DNA of 64,000 bases from Marinobacter sp. SS5-14b (GCF_030541005.1 NZ_JASSVM010000007.1:109622-173621); one strand, 5' to 3'; shown: positions 26,766 through 36,566, counted from the first letter of the stretch. Notes: generated from the letters alone by a model not told the origin. Translations and numbers: made by a program.

Positions 26766-28195
26766 GCCAACCGGCAAACGTCTGGATAATTGATGACGAC
26801 AAGAGTATCCGCTGGGTGCTCGAACGAGCCCTGAGCCAGGCAGGAATGGAGCCGCGCGTATTTGAAAGCGGCGACGGCATCCTCACCCGTCTGGACCATG
26901 AGCGGCCGGATGCCATCGTCAGTGACATTCGCATGCCTGGCGTTGACGGCATCACCCTGCTGTCGCAAATCGTGGCCCGACACCAGGACGTGCCGGTTAT
27001 CATCATGACCGCCCACTCCGACCTGGACAGCGCCGTCACCAGCTACCAGACCGGCGCGTTTGAATATTTGCCAAAACCCTTTGATGTGGACGAGGCCGTT
27101 GCCCTTGTGAAGCGAGCCGTGGCACACAGCCACGAACAACGGGCCACTGCAGAACCACAACTGGAGTCTGTGCAGAAGAACACCGAGATCATCGGCGAAG
27201 CACCGGCCATGCAGGAAGTTTTTCGGGCCATAGGCCGGCTGTCAAACTCCAACATCACGGTACTGATCAACGGCGAAAGCGGCACCGGTAAAGAGCTGGT
27301 TGCTCAGGCTCTACACAACCACAGCCCCCGCGCCCGAAACCCCTTCATTGCCCTGAACATGGCGGCCATCCCGAAAGACCTGATTGAATCCGAGCTCTTT
27401 GGCCACGAAAAAGGCTCGTTCACCGGCGCCGGCGCCACCCGCCAGGGCCGCTTCGAACAAGCCAACGGTGGCACGCTGTTTCTGGATGAAATCGGCGATA
27501 TGCCCGCCGACACCCAGACCCGCCTGCTGCGCGTGCTGGCCGACGGCGAGTTCTACCGGGTAGGCGGCACCACACCCATCAAGGTCGATGTGCGCATTAT
27601 CGCCGCCACACACCAGGATCTCGAAAAACTGGTCAATGCCGGCAGCTTCCGGGAAGATCTGTTCCACCGCCTGAACGTTATTCGCATTCACCTGCCGAAG
27701 CTCGCCGAGCGGCGGGAAGACATTCCTCGCCTGGTTCAGCACTTTCTGAAGCAAGCGGCCAAAGAGCTGACCGTAGAGCCCAAGCTCCTGCGCAAAGACG
27801 CCGAAGAATACCTTTCAACCCTGGCCTGGCCAGGCAACGTCCGCCAGCTGGAAAACACCTGTCGCTGGTTGACGGTTATGGCCAGCGGCCGGGAAATCCA
27901 CGTCGACGACCTGCCGCCAGAACTGCTGCATCAGGCCGAAACCGAAAACGCCGCCACTGGCCAAAGCTGGCAGGAAGGTCTGAGAAACTGGGCCGAACAG
28001 GAGTTGAAACGCGGCAAGAAAGGCATACTGGACAAAGCCGTGCCGGAGTTCGAGAAAATCATGATCGAGGCGGCTCTGAAACACACCGGGGGGCGCCGCC
28101 GAGATGCTTCGGTGCTGCTGGGCTGGGGGCGGAATACACTAACCCGAAAGATTAATGAACTGGGAATGGATCATCCGGAGGGGGAGGAGGAGTGA
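26762..28195 (+). CDS. ntrC: Nitrogen regulation response regulator NtrC (GlnG)
   Basis: The protein has 477 residues (E. coli 469). A receiver domain with phosphoacceptor Asp55 (VSDIRMPG) is followed by a sigma-54 AAA+ domain with GESGTGKE (Walker A, near 170), the sigma-54-contacting GSFTGA loop and LFLDEIGD (Walker B). A C-terminal Fis-type helix-turn-helix follows (RRRDASVLLGWGRNTLTRKINELG). The contact loop has GSFTGA where most members have GAFTGA. It activates sigma-54 promoters such as that of glnA upon nitrogen limitation. It is co-translated with ntrB and ends 13 bases before the converging mshQ stop. Confidence 0.97.
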   Translation: MSQPANVWIIDDDKSIRWVLERALSQAGMEPRVFESGDGILTRLDHERPDAIVSDIRMPGVDGITLLSQIVARHQDVPVIIMTAHSDLDSAVTSYQTGAFEYLPKPFDVDEAVALVKRAVAHSHEQRATAEPQLESVQKNTEIIGEAPAMQEVFRAIGRLSNSNITVLINGESGTGKELVAQALHNHSPRARNPFIALNMAAIPKDLIESELFGHEKGSFTGAGATRQGRFEQANGGTLFLDEIGDMPADTQTRLLRVLADGEFYRVGGTTPIKVDVRIIAATHQDLEKLVNAGSFREDLFHRLNVIRIHLPKLAERREDIPRLVQHFLKQAAKELTVEPKLLRKDAEEYLSTLAWPGNVRQLENTCRWLTVMASGREIHVDDLPPELLHQAETENAATGQSWQEGLRNWAEQELKRGKKGILDKAVPEFEKIMIEAALKHTGGRRRDASVLLGWGRNTLTRKINELGMDHPEGEEE

Positions 28196-28208
28196 GTCGC
28201 CCCTCCAC

Positions 28209-31200
28209 TTACCGCTCCTGCCAATAAATGACTCGATCGTGGCCCCGGTAGACACCGAAAGTGGCGGTCGCTGTCGGGTCATCCAGTGTGCCATCACCAT
28301 CCAGGTCGTCTCTCTGCCAGTCTTTCAGGCCGCCCCAAATAAGGGTATCCGTACCGGTTGATCCTTTAGCTTCCAGCACCAACGGCCCGCCCACGCCACT
28401 ATCAAAGGTTCCAGCGGCGCTGACCAGGTCGTGATGACTCGCAGTATTACTGCTGACATCCGCCGCACTCCACGGCGTGCAGCTGTCGGCCCCATTCAGA
28501 GCGAACCGGTCTCCCGTCCAGTATTCCATCTGTAGCGGCATCTGCAGTTCGTCGATGTTTTCTGGGCCGTAGACGTTCTGGGGGGACAGGCGACCATAAC
28601 GCACCTCGAAAGCGGCCACGGGCTTGATGGGCTCTCCTCCCGCGGAAATTCCACTGACCTGAACGCCATCCGCGTCAGCCATAGGCTGCAGCAGGAACGT
28701 CAGATCCGGAGAAAACGGGTTGATCCGGCTGGTCGCCAATTTTGGATAGATGAATTCATCCGCGCCATTGAACAAATAACGTACAACTCCGCCTGTCACG
28801 CTGTCCCGACTACCGGTGCTGAGTGAAGTGGCATTCGGTTCACGCCGGAAAGGGACAGGTGTGGAGGCCGCATCGTCCAGCGTTTCTACGTTATCAGCAT
28901 AGGGTACATTGACCACAAACCGTTCAGCATTTAGCTGGACGATCACTTCCGGATCGGTGTAGTTCAGGGTGGCCTGGGGCGGAATCTGCCCGTTCAGGGC
29001 TTCCACCCGCAACTCTGGAATGCCAGCCGCATCCCAGCCAAACGTCTGACCGGTGTAGACAAAATTACCGCATTGGGGGCTCAGTTCTCCATTGCTTTCC
29101 ACCGTAAGTGCCAGCTGTTCCGGCACCATACGCGCAGTCATCGCGTTATCCGAGGCGGGTACATCCCGTCCTAGATAACCGCCAGGGACGGCGGCGGTGC
29201 TGATGGAAAACACACCGACTTCCGTCAGTGTCAGTGACTGGTTACCGTCACCGTAATCAATAACTGGCTCCAGCAGGTCACCCTCTATCCCGCCACCAGG
29301 AAACAATAGCTGGTGGGAAACCGGCACATCGCCAGCCGCAAAAGAAGGAGCAGGCGGCTTGTCGGTACAGCTCATGCCTGACACGCCCGGAGCATCCCTA
29401 TAGGCCTTGGGAGTTACACTGAAGGGCACGCCGGCTGGCAAGGTATTGCTGCAACTCAGATCAGCACTGACACACCGCTGTTCAGGGATCAGACAAAGCC
29501 CCAGGGGTACGGAAACGTATTGCCCGGCCCCCTCGATCAGTAATGTGCCACCATCGGGCTGCTTATCTTCCACATAGCGGGCCAGCAGGCTATTTCTGCC
29601 GGCATCGTTGTAGCGGATGGGGATGTCCCGGGCCACGCCGTCACCATCAAAGGTAATCGCAACCCCGGTCTGCGCAACGCCATCCGTGGCAACCTGGTTA
29701 CCGTCGATCCAGGTTGGGAACGCTGCCTGCCTGTTTGCCGGTCCCGGATTCAAGTAGCTGGTGCCGAATTCAATAGTTCTGGTTTCCCCGGCAAACAAGG
29801 CAGTGCACTGGCCGGTATTTTCGTCCGTTTCCAGCGCAGACATGGATAATGTCTTGCCTTCCTCGCCGGCAATCAGATCCTGCATTTCAAACACAAAGGC
29901 GACGTCCCGGAACTCCATGTTGCAGCTGCCCGAGCCATCGGGCGCAATGCACACCGTGCCGTTCTCCGTAGCGGGAGAAATGTTGCTGACACCCAGGGTA
30001 ACCGTCTCCTCGATGGAGCGCTGGAACTGCAGATTGGCAACCCCGGTCACCGTCACATTCTGAGCTGGCAACCAGCCGGCAGGCTGCAGGGTCAGATCCA
30101 CCGGATCCGGGTAGAGAGTGCCACAGCCGGAATCTGCGCATGCCAGCACCTGCAGATCCGATGCCTGGCAGGTCAGCCCGACGCCCGGGTGGACAATGCG
30201 GATATGATCCAGCACCACAGTCGGCTCATCAGGAGTGCAGGCCCCGCCGAAATCTACCTGGCTGATGACACTCGGATTAAAGGTGACGAGACTATTCCCG
30301 CCGCCGATATCAATATTACCGTGGGCAGCTAAGGCTCCAACCACAACAGCGTTGTTCCCGAAGCTGATATCCTTAGTCACGTAGATAACAGCATTGATGG
30401 TGACATTTGGCTGTGTAACGGTCAGGTTTCCCTTAACGATTAGCAATAAATCACTGGCACTGCCATCAGCGTTGATGTTGAAATTTGTACTGTTTATGGT
30501 CAGATCACCATCAACTACGACTAGTGCTCTGCCGTTGACGACTACGTCACTGGTTTTTTTGGGGAAATTACGTCCCGGATACAAGTGCGAGCCAGAGGGA
30601 ATTACATTATTACTTGGCCAGGGCTCAGTGGTAAGGGAATCGAAGACGCCTAGATCCAGTTGTTCACTTTCCGGCACAATCTGATTTATGCCGCTGCTGG
30701 CATCGAAGACAGCGGAGCATTGAGGTGCTGCCTGATAGGTGATGCGGACCTGGCCATCGCCGCCGGGGCCGCCAGGGTAGTTTGAGCCACCAGCTCCTCC
30801 ACCTCCCCCACCGGGACGACTCCCACCACCACCTCTTCCCCCTAGCCAGTCAAGGAACGAAACACCACCATCACCGCCAGAACCGCCTGCAGTCGGAGCG
30901 GTTGCACCATCATTACCAGAACTATCGCCCCCCTCATCATAAATGCCCGCAGATGAACCACCGCCACCACCGAAGAGAAGGCCCCAAAAAGTATAGGCGT
31001 TCGCTCCATCACCGCCAGCTCTCGATACATAATCTGCACCTGTTATTGAACCGCCACCTAAGCCGCCCGTAAGCCCTGACCCACTGGCACCTCCCGCAGC
31101 CTCTATACGTTTTGGCCCCTCAAACCAGCTATTTTCACCCTTCTCCACGTTAGCATTGGCTGCCCCAGCACCAACCCGATAGTTAAATACCTCATCAACA

Positions 31201-31445
31201 GTTACATTCAAAATGGCCCGGGAATAGGCGCCGCCTCCACCTCCGCCACCTAACCCGTTGGCTCCATGCCCGCCAGCCCCCCAAACCTCAACCGATATCC
31301 GGCTCACATTCTCTGGCACCGTAAACGTACCGTCACCCGGCTCCGTAAAAGTCTGAACCGTTTGTGCCTTCAGCGCCACTGGAATGACAACCAAGGCCAG
31401 ACAAAGCGCCTGGCAGAACCTCAACAACATACTCTGCCTATTCAT
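28209..31445 (-). CDS. mshQ: MSHA biogenesis protein MshQ with glycine-rich head
   Basis: The protein has 1078 residues. It has a signal peptide (1-27) and a glycine-rich segment of about residues 30-240, starting VQTFTEPGDGTFTVP and ISVEVWGAGGHG. A beta-rich region (about 260-410) shows repeated parallel strands such as VVVDGDLTINST. A large MshQ/DUF6701-type C-terminal region follows, with many cysteine pairs. MshQ is the largest product of MSHA clusters and probably sits at the pilus tip or cell surface. The glycine-rich head resembles that of phage tail and adhesin proteins and replaces the LamG-like module seen in some MshQ. It is the last gene of the operon, overlapping mshP by four bases. 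Confidence 0.87.
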   Translation of the reverse strand: MNRQSMLLRFCQALCLALVVIPVALKAQTVQTFTEPGDGTFTVPENVSRISVEVWGAGGHGANGLGGGGGGGAYSRAILNVTVDEVFNYRVGAGAANANVEKGENSWFEGPKRIEAAGGASGSGLTGGLGGGSITGADYVSRAGGDGANAYTFWGLLFGGGGGSSAGIYDEGGDSSGNDGATAPTAGGSGGDGGVSFLDWLGGRGGGGSRPGGGGGGAGGSNYPGGPGGDGQVRITYQAAPQCSAVFDASSGINQIVPESEQLDLGVFDSLTTEPWPSNNVIPSGSHLYPGRNFPKKTSDVVVNGRALVVVDGDLTINSTNFNINADGSASDLLLIVKGNLTVTQPNVTINAVIYVTKDISFGNNAVVVGALAAHGNIDIGGGNSLVTFNPSVISQVDFGGACTPDEPTVVLDHIRIVHPGVGLTCQASDLQVLACADSGCGTLYPDPVDLTLQPAGWLPAQNVTVTGVANLQFQRSIEETVTLGVSNISPATENGTVCIAPDGSGSCNMEFRDVAFVFEMQDLIAGEEGKTLSMSALETDENTGQCTALFAGETRTIEFGTSYLNPGPANRQAAFPTWIDGNQVATDGVAQTGVAITFDGDGVARDIPIRYNDAGRNSLLARYVEDKQPDGGTLLIEGAGQYVSVPLGLCLIPEQRCVSADLSCSNTLPAGVPFSVTPKAYRDAPGVSGMSCTDKPPAPSFAAGDVPVSHQLLFPGGGIEGDLLEPVIDYGDGNQSLTLTEVGVFSISTAAVPGGYLGRDVPASDNAMTARMVPEQLALTVESNGELSPQCGNFVYTGQTFGWDAAGIPELRVEALNGQIPPQATLNYTDPEVIVQLNAERFVVNVPYADNVETLDDAASTPVPFRREPNATSLSTGSRDSVTGGVVRYLFNGADEFIYPKLATSRINPFSPDLTFLLQPMADADGVQVSGISAGGEPIKPVAAFEVRYGRLSPQNVYGPENIDELQMPLQMEYWTGDRFALNGADSCTPWSAADVSSNTASHHDLVSAAGTFDSGVGGPLVLEAKGSTGTDTLIWGGLKDWQRDDLDGDGTLDDPTATATFGVYRGHDRVIYWQER

Positions 31446-31855
31446 CGCACCCTCACCTCAACCACTCGCCTGGCTTCATCCGGCCCGCTCCCACAACTGC
31501 CGGTACTGGTGATGGTATACACCGTGTCGCCTCCCGGTCCGCTGATATCGGCGGTTACGAAATCGCATGCCAGACTTGCACTACAGCCCGCCAATCCGCC
31601 GGTACTGAAATTTAAAGGGCTGGCCGAAAGAACCGCCGGGCACCCGCTGTCTAAGGCTTTGCGGACCGCCGACTGGGCACCACTTTCTGCTGCAAAAAAG
31701 GCCCGTTGGGACTGAATCTGCAGGCTAAGAGACTGGCTGGCGCCCTGCTGCAACTGGGACATGCCCAGCACCAGCAACGAAAGCACGGTGATGATAAACA
31801 GTGCTATAGGCAGACCTGCGCCACGCTGTGAGTTTATGAATCGGTCAGGGCACAT
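31442..31855 (-). CDS. mshP: MSHA minor pilin-like protein MshP
   Basis: The protein has 137 residues. A short N-terminus (MCPDRFINSQRGAGLP) is followed by a hydrophobic helix (IALFIITVLSLLVLGMSQL), as in PilX/MshP-type pseudopilins that lack the canonical GFTLVE motif. Several cysteines later in the protein (CPAV, CSASLACDF) may form disulfides. The family is thought to take part in pilus tip assembly. It overlaps the end of mshO by 11 bases and mshQ by four. Confidence 0.85.
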   Translation of the reverse strand: MCPDRFINSQRGAGLPIALFIITVLSLLVLGMSQLQQGASQSLSLQIQSQRAFFAAESGAQSAVRKALDSGCPAVLSASPLNFSTGGLAGCSASLACDFVTADISGPGGDTVYTITSTGSCGSGPDEARRVVEVRVR

Positions 31856-32630
31856 TGCGAATCTGCACCTCCTGACTCAAATTAGTGGTTTCGCCGGTGC
31901 CGGTATCTTCCAGAACCATGCGGAAGGACACGACGGCTCCCCTTTGCAGTGACTGTGGTGTGACGTCGAATTGCAGTGAGTTCTCCTGCAGGTTGGCCGC
32001 CAGCACCTCCCGGTCAGGCATGGTCACCGGCAGGTTGCTCGCCGGCGTACTGTTGATGCCGTAATCCTTGTAGCGATACAGGAAGCGCCCCCGCTGACAG
32101 AAAGTTCGGGGACTGTCCACCATATAGAAACGTTTCTCGGGCGACTGGGCAGAGAAACGATGGGTTACGCCTCCGTCAAAAGTCACCGTAACCGGACCGG
32201 TGCCCGACGGCATAGTAGCCGTGGGTGACACAGGGCCGGGATTGGTCAAGCTGTATAGATTGCTGCCGTAGCCATAGACCACCACCCGGCCACTCGATGA
32301 GCGCTCACCGGGCAGCGGCACTGCTTCAAAGGAATCCGGAGCATTGCCCACCGGCAGACTCAGGTAGTTCGAAGCCGCCACAATGGGCATCCACTCGATA
32401 CAGCTCTGATCCGGTGTCGTGCGAATGGACGTGGGAAGCGCCGCCCGCAAGGAGCGGCTGACCTGCTCGCTGATGACAACACTGGACAAGGCACGCTGCT
32501 GACGAGAACCTACGTCGATCGCGCCCTGAGTGGAAAGCGCCACAAATTGCACGGAAATGGTGGCGACTATGCCCAGCAGCACAATCACCATCACCAGTTC
32601 CACCAGCGTAAAGCCCGTCACCCTGCGCAT
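31845..32630 (-). CDS. mshO: MSHA prepilin-like protein MshO
   Basis: The product has 261 residues from ATG 32630. It has a type IV prepilin leader MRRVTG, a cleavage site before FTLVELVMVIVLLG with Glu at +5, and a long beta-rich body. It is a minor pilin for MSHA assembly, processed by the prepilin peptidase, which is not in this window. Its start overlaps the mshD stop by one base (TGATG). Confidence 0.88.
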   Translation of the reverse strand: MRRVTGFTLVELVMVIVLLGIVATISVQFVALSTQGAIDVGSRQQRALSSVVISEQVSRSLRAALPTSIRTTPDQSCIEWMPIVAASNYLSLPVGNAPDSFEAVPLPGERSSSGRVVVYGYGSNLYSLTNPGPVSPTATMPSGTGPVTVTFDGGVTHRFSAQSPEKRFYMVDSPRTFCQRGRFLYRYKDYGINSTPASNLPVTMPDREVLAANLQENSLQFDVTPQSLQRGAVVSFRMVLEDTGTGETTNLSQEVQIRNVP

Positions 32631-33136
32631 CAAAAATTTGCCTTGTAGGCGGTGAAACTGAAGGCCTGATCCCCCGGGGCGGTAATGGTCAGATCAATCC
32701 GTTTGGCCTGCCCCGATGGCAGGTCCACACCACCGGCATCACAGCTGACATTTACCTCCACGGAAAAACCGTTGTACCCGTCCAGTGGACCTTGGGCATC
32801 CGCCGGGGGCAAATTCACCAGTCCGTGGTAGTCATCAACATCATTAAATTGGCCCCGGTTACCGGCGCCTTCCTCCGCCGAGATATTGCAGGGACCGCTA
32901 TAACGGGGTAAGCCGCCCTGGGGTGCGTTGTGATCGTATTTACGGGTGATAATCTCATCCATGTAAAGCTGAGCCAGCTCCACCGCCCGGGTCTGATTCA
33001 GGGGATCGGCACTGCGGCCGGTAATCAGGGCGAACGCCCCCACCACCCCGGCAATGGCGACACTGATAATGACGATGGTCATTACCAGCTCCACCAGAGT
33101 TGCACCGTTCTGGAGTATGACCGGGCCGCGACTCAT
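32630..33136 (-). CDS. mshD: MSHA prepilin-like protein MshD
   Basis: The product has 168 residues. The N-terminal helix is NGATLVELVMTIVIISVAIAG, with Glu at +5. Ala replaces the Phe at mature +1 (GATLVE), as in several MshD. A C-terminal beta domain has two cysteines (SCDAG and GPCN). It is a minor pilin that helps start or cap the pilus. It overlaps mshC by four bases. Confidence 0.86.
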   Translation of the reverse strand: MSRGPVILQNGATLVELVMTIVIISVAIAGVVGAFALITGRSADPLNQTRAVELAQLYMDEIITRKYDHNAPQGGLPRYSGPCNISAEEGAGNRGQFNDVDDYHGLVNLPPADAQGPLDGYNGFSVEVNVSCDAGGVDLPSGQAKRIDLTITAPGDQAFSFTAYKANF

Positions 33137-33576
33137 GGTTGGCAGCCTCCGCTATAGACTGCACCGAGGGAGCTTACGCAGATGTCATAACGGCTGTCAC
33201 CGACAAAGGACAGCTCAAGGTTATTGCCACTAACTGGGGAGCCGTCCTTATTAAACTTTACAGCCAAAGGCAGGCCACCCGATACGGTTAGCTCTGTACC
33301 TTCCTTCGGTATGGACCAGGAGCCGATGCTCCCGACAGAAAATGTGAACGAACCGCCCCCATCGCTGATGGTGACGGTATCGTTTTCGTTACCTGCCATA
33401 GCTGCTTGGCGGGCAAGCAGCGCAGCAGAGTTGAGTTGCTGGTTGGCCAGCAAGGGAGAGAAGGCGGAACGATTGGCAAAAAGCCCAACGCCCAGAGCGG
33501 AGAGGACTCCGATAAGGATAATGACCATAACTAGCTCTACAAGTGTGAAGCCATTTTCCCCCTTAGCACCGCACAC
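33133..33576 (-). CDS. mshC: MSHA minor pilin MshC
   Basis: The product has 147 residues and starts with GTG at 33576, which has AGGAG eight bases upstream. The prepilin site is GENG / FTLVELVMVIILIG. Two late cysteines (YDICVSSLGAVYSGGC) probably form a disulfide loop. There is no ATG that would keep the leader. It is a minor pilin of the MSHA system, separated from mshA by a 70-base gap. Confidence 0.87.
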   Translation of the reverse strand: MCGAKGENGFTLVELVMVIILIGVLSALGVGLFANRSAFSPLLANQQLNSAALLARQAAMAGNENDTVTISDGGGSFTFSVGSIGSWSIPKEGTELTVSGGLPLAVKFNKDGSPVSGNNLELSFVGDSRYDICVSSLGAVYSGGCQP

Positions 33577-33646
33577 CTAATCTTCTCCTGAATGCATTTT
33601 GATCCAGTTCAACATCAAAGATGCCTCCTGAAACTCAAACAATGAT

Positions 33647-34141
33647 TCAGCACCCGTTATCGTTAACAGTGACACTATAGCTACTAGTAATCGGGCCAGT
33701 GTTGTCTGTGGCAGCGTTTGCTGCAGTATATTGCACTGAACAGTTTGCTTGGATCTCGAGAGTTATAGTATCCCCGCCATCCGTTCCGCCGACATCCGTG
33801 TTCGAAATGGTGTAATCGTTTGTTGTATCAACATCTATCGCAGCGATAATACCCGCAGAGTTTGCCGTCGGGTAACCATTCACCATTGTTACTGGTTGCC
33901 CTTCAAGTGTTACACCCGCCCCCAATCCATTACCACTGGCAAGTTGCGAGGAGTGGGCAATTGAAGCTGCCGACTTCATAGCACCCGCGAGCCCCTGAAT
34001 CGATGAGGTGCGAGCATCCCCCCCCAAATCCGCAAACCGGGGCAAAGCAAACGCCGCCAAAATACCCAAAATCACAATCACCATAACCAGTTCGATCAGG
34101 GTGAAACCTTTTTGCTTTCTGTTCGGAATCATATTTCTCAT
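33647..34141 (-). CDS. mshA: MSHA major pilin MshA
   Basis: The product has 164 residues. The leader MRNMIPNRKQKG precedes FTLIELVMVIVILGILAAF, with Glu at +5 of the mature form. A disulfide loop closes the C-terminus (Cys near 133 and 164, NDNGC at the end). Composition is rich in Thr, Ala, Gly and Asn after the helix, as in MshA of Vibrio. ATG 34141 has GGAG seven bases upstream. It follows mshB by 39 bases and is not overlapped by its neighbours. Order and shape decide mshA over mshB; the call would swap if the upstream gene proved to be the major pilin. Confidence 0.84.
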   Translation of the reverse strand: MRNMIPNRKQKGFTLIELVMVIVILGILAAFALPRFADLGGDARTSSIQGLAGAMKSAASIAHSSQLASGNGLGAGVTLEGQPVTMVNGYPTANSAGIIAAIDVDTTNDYTISNTDVGGTDGGDTITLEIQANCSVQYTAANAATDNTGPITSSYSVTVNDNGC

Positions 34142-34180
34142 GGATTTTCTCCGCTGGGCTTGTTAATAAATAAACACGAA

Positions 34181-34723
34181 TTATTGATTTTCAGTCGTGG
34201 CAATGTCGCCTGTGGATGCATCATAAGTGATATTCTTTTCATCCGCAGTTCCAGCAAGGCCGTCAGCTTGGTAAGCGTAGGTGCATACAGAACCTGACCC
34301 CGTTACCGCATAGTCAGGCGCTGCTCCGGTAATGGTCGGTGCATTTGACTGCAGAACACCAGCCCATACCTGTTCACAACGGCTCGCATCCATTGCCGCT
34401 GAACCATCCGCTTCACCCGTATAGCCTCCGGTGTAAGCTACCGGCCAACCGCGGCTTGAAACGTTTAGGTCGCCATCACCAAAGCCATCCAAGCTATCCG
34501 TCGACGCCTTCAGACCGTTAGCGACCCACTGAGCCCTTGCCAGTGCAACACCCGCAGCCATTGCGCCGGCCGTGGCCTTCACGTTGGAGCTGTGCGCCTG
34601 CTCCGAAAGCTGCGCAAACCTCGGCAACGCAAACGCCGCCAAAATGGCCAGGATAGCAATCACCACCACCAGCTCAATCAGTGTGAAACCCTTTTGTTTA
34701 TGTTTGCTGCTGTAATGCTTCAT
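34181..34723 (-). CDS. mshB: MSHA pilin-like protein MshB
   Basis: The product has 180 residues. The leader MKHYSSKHKQKG precedes FTLIELVVVIAILAILAAF. Two cysteines sit in SRCEQVWAG and GSVCTYAY. It resembles MshA in the helix but is longer and lacks a C-terminal cysteine. AGAGG lies seven bases before the ATG. In Vibrio the gene next to mshF is mshB, and the order here agrees. Confidence 0.83.
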   Translation of the reverse strand: MKHYSSKHKQKGFTLIELVVVIAILAILAAFALPRFAQLSEQAHSSNVKATAGAMAAGVALARAQWVANGLKASTDSLDGFGDGDLNVSSRGWPVAYTGGYTGEADGSAAMDASRCEQVWAGVLQSNAPTITGAAPDYAVTGSGSVCTYAYQADGLAGTADEKNITYDASTGDIATTENQ

Positions 34724-34755
34724 TCGTCAGCCTCTTTGCCATAGTTTCGAGTTGT

Positions 34756-35337
34756 TCACTCATGCCTGGCGTCCTGCCGGTTCACGGTGGTTTCTGTTAT
34801 CGGCACCGGTTCCAGTTTCAGGCCGGTCAGCCGTTCATTCTGCTCCCGCAGGTTATTCCGGTTGCGGTCAGCAAATTCCGTTGTTACTACCCAGGCGACT
34901 GGCTGGCTGGCCTTTACAGCTTTCCCGTTTATGGTTATCGGCTGCTTCGGATTATAAATTAACCAACCTTTCGCCTTTTCGCCCGTTTCTTTTTGTTGCT
35001 TCACTGTAAAGCACCACTGCCCTGGCTCTGGGCCTGTGGCACTGCATAGCCCGGTGTAGGCCTGCCAGCGGTGTTCCAGCCAACCGAAAGGATTTTGCCC
35101 CTCCAGCTCGGTGAGCGTTGTGTCCCGGCCCAGCATGGCTTCACTGCCTTTTATCACCAGGGCAGACCGGAGCTGGCTCAGCACCATGTTCACACTTTGT
35201 TCTTCCGCCCGCTGGATTTCCCGCTCTAGCTTTCCGAGCAGTACCCACCAGAGTACAAACAGCACCATCAGGGCGATGATCAGGCGCGTTCGCCGGGCAT
35301 TGGCCAAACCGGTGGAGGACGACCAATGCTCGCGCAT
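34756..35337 (-). CDS. mshF: MSHA biogenesis protein MshF
   Basis: The product has 193 residues. It starts at ATG 35337, inside TAATG with the mshG stop (one-base overlap). An upstream in-frame start at 35373 would overlap mshG further. It has a membrane segment near residues 18-40 (RLIIALMVLFVLWWVLLG), then a periplasmic domain with two cysteines (GLCSATG and WCFTV). MshF is a bitopic accessory protein of the pilus platform with no known enzymatic role. A 32-base gap separates it from mshB. Confidence 0.83.
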   Translation of the reverse strand: MREHWSSSTGLANARRTRLIIALMVLFVLWWVLLGKLEREIQRAEEQSVNMVLSQLRSALVIKGSEAMLGRDTTLTELEGQNPFGWLEHRWQAYTGLCSATGPEPGQWCFTVKQQKETGEKAKGWLIYNPKQPITINGKAVKASQPVAWVVTTEFADRNRNNLREQNERLTGLKLEPVPITETTVNRQDARHE

Positions 35338-36566
35338 TAGCCACGCCCCATGGCGGCGGCTCCCAGATCCCATATGGGCAGGAATACGCCCAGCGCCAGT
35401 ATCAACACCAATACGCCCATGGCTACGATCAATATGGGTTCTATGGATTCCGCCAGCCGTTTCAAGCCGTAATCCACGTCTTCATCGTAGAAGTCCGCCA
35501 CGTTGTTGAGCATGTCGTCCATGGAGCCGGTTTCTTCCCCGACCGCGATCATCTGCAGAATCAGCGGCGTGAACATTTTGCTGCCGCGAGCCGTTCGCAA
35601 CAGGCTTTCACCCCGCTCGATGCCATACCGCATTTCTTTGATGTGGCGCGATATCCAGGCATTGTCGGTGGCGTCTGCCACAACCGTCAGAGCCTGGGTA
35701 ACCGGCATGCCAGCCTTCAGCATGGTAGCGAAATTGCGGGCAAACCGGCTGAGGGTAATCAGCTCCAGCAAGGGGCCAATAATGGGCATTTTGAGTTTAT
35801 AGCGGTCCCATACCTGCTGACCGTTGTCAGTTTGCTTCCATTGGCGGATCAGCAGGCCGGCTGCCGCTGTGCCAAAGATCATGTACGGCCAGTAGCTCAA
35901 CAGGAAATTCGATGTGCCGACCAATACCTGAGTGAGAAAGGGCAAGTCCGCCCCCATTTTGGAAAACACCGAGGCAAAACGCGGTATCACCAGGAAGTTC
36001 ACCACCATCAATGCTGCAAACAGTGCCACCAGCACAAAGGTGGGATAACGCAGAGCCTGTTTTACCCGTCGCTTGGTATCTCGTTCCAGCTCCAGAATTT
36101 CCGACAGGCGTTTGAAGGAATCATCGAGCATACCGGTGTTTTCGCCCACGTGAATCATGGCGATGAACAGCTCGGAAAACACCTTGGGGTGCGCCTGCAT
36201 CGCGCTCGCCATGGTCACGCCGCCTTCCAGCCGGTTGGTGATGTCGTCCAGCACGTCAGACAGTTCTGGTGAGCGCGTGGTCTCAGCCAGTCCGCGCATG
36301 GTGCGTATTAACGGGATGCCCGCCTTGGTCAGGGCGTGCATTTGCCGGCAAAATACAATCAGTTCATCCAGAGTGACTTTTTTCCGGAAGATGGCCAGGT
36401 TGTTGATTGCCCCCATGCCGGAAGTTTTCTGCTCCTGCTCCCGGATCACCAACGGGGTGATACCACGACGCATCAGTTCGTTGGCGGCCGCATCCACATT
36501 GGGCGCCGCCAGCGACCCCTGCTGCAAAACTCCGCGGTTATCTTTACCCCGATAATTGAACTGCAT
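35337..36566 (-). CDS. mshG: MSHA inner-membrane platform protein MshG (PilC/GspF family)
   Basis: The protein has 409 residues with two GspF domains. Each has a cytoplasmic helical half (FCRQMHALTKAGIPLIRT and ARNFATMLKAGMPV) and a membrane-proximal VGENTGMLDD or VGEETGSMDD motif. Three membrane helices lie near 165-190, 215-235 and at the C-terminus. It is the base of the pilus machine on which the MshE motor works. The start overlaps the mshE stop by one base (TGATG). Confidence 0.93.
   Translation of the reverse strand: MQFNYRGKDNRGVLQQGSLAAPNVDAAANELMRRGITPLVIREQEQKTSGMGAINNLAIFRKKVTLDELIVFCRQMHALTKAGIPLIRTMRGLAETTRSPELSDVLDDITNRLEGGVTMASAMQAHPKVFSELFIAMIHVGENTGMLDDSFKRLSEILELERDTKRRVKQALRYPTFVLVALFAALMVVNFLVIPRFASVFSKMGADLPFLTQVLVGTSNFLLSYWPYMIFGTAAAGLLIRQWKQTDNGQQVWDRYKLKMPIIGPLLELITLSRFARNFATMLKAGMPVTQALTVVADATDNAWISRHIKEMRYGIERGESLLRTARGSKMFTPLILQMIAVGEETGSMDDMLNNVADFYDEDVDYGLKRLAESIEPILIVAMGVLVLILALGVFLPIWDLGAAAMGRG

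Noticed and set aside
30782..31072. His/Pro-rich frame on the + strand opposite the MshQ head
   Set aside because: It mirrors the glycine-rich tract (GGN codons read in reverse) and has no other sign of coding.
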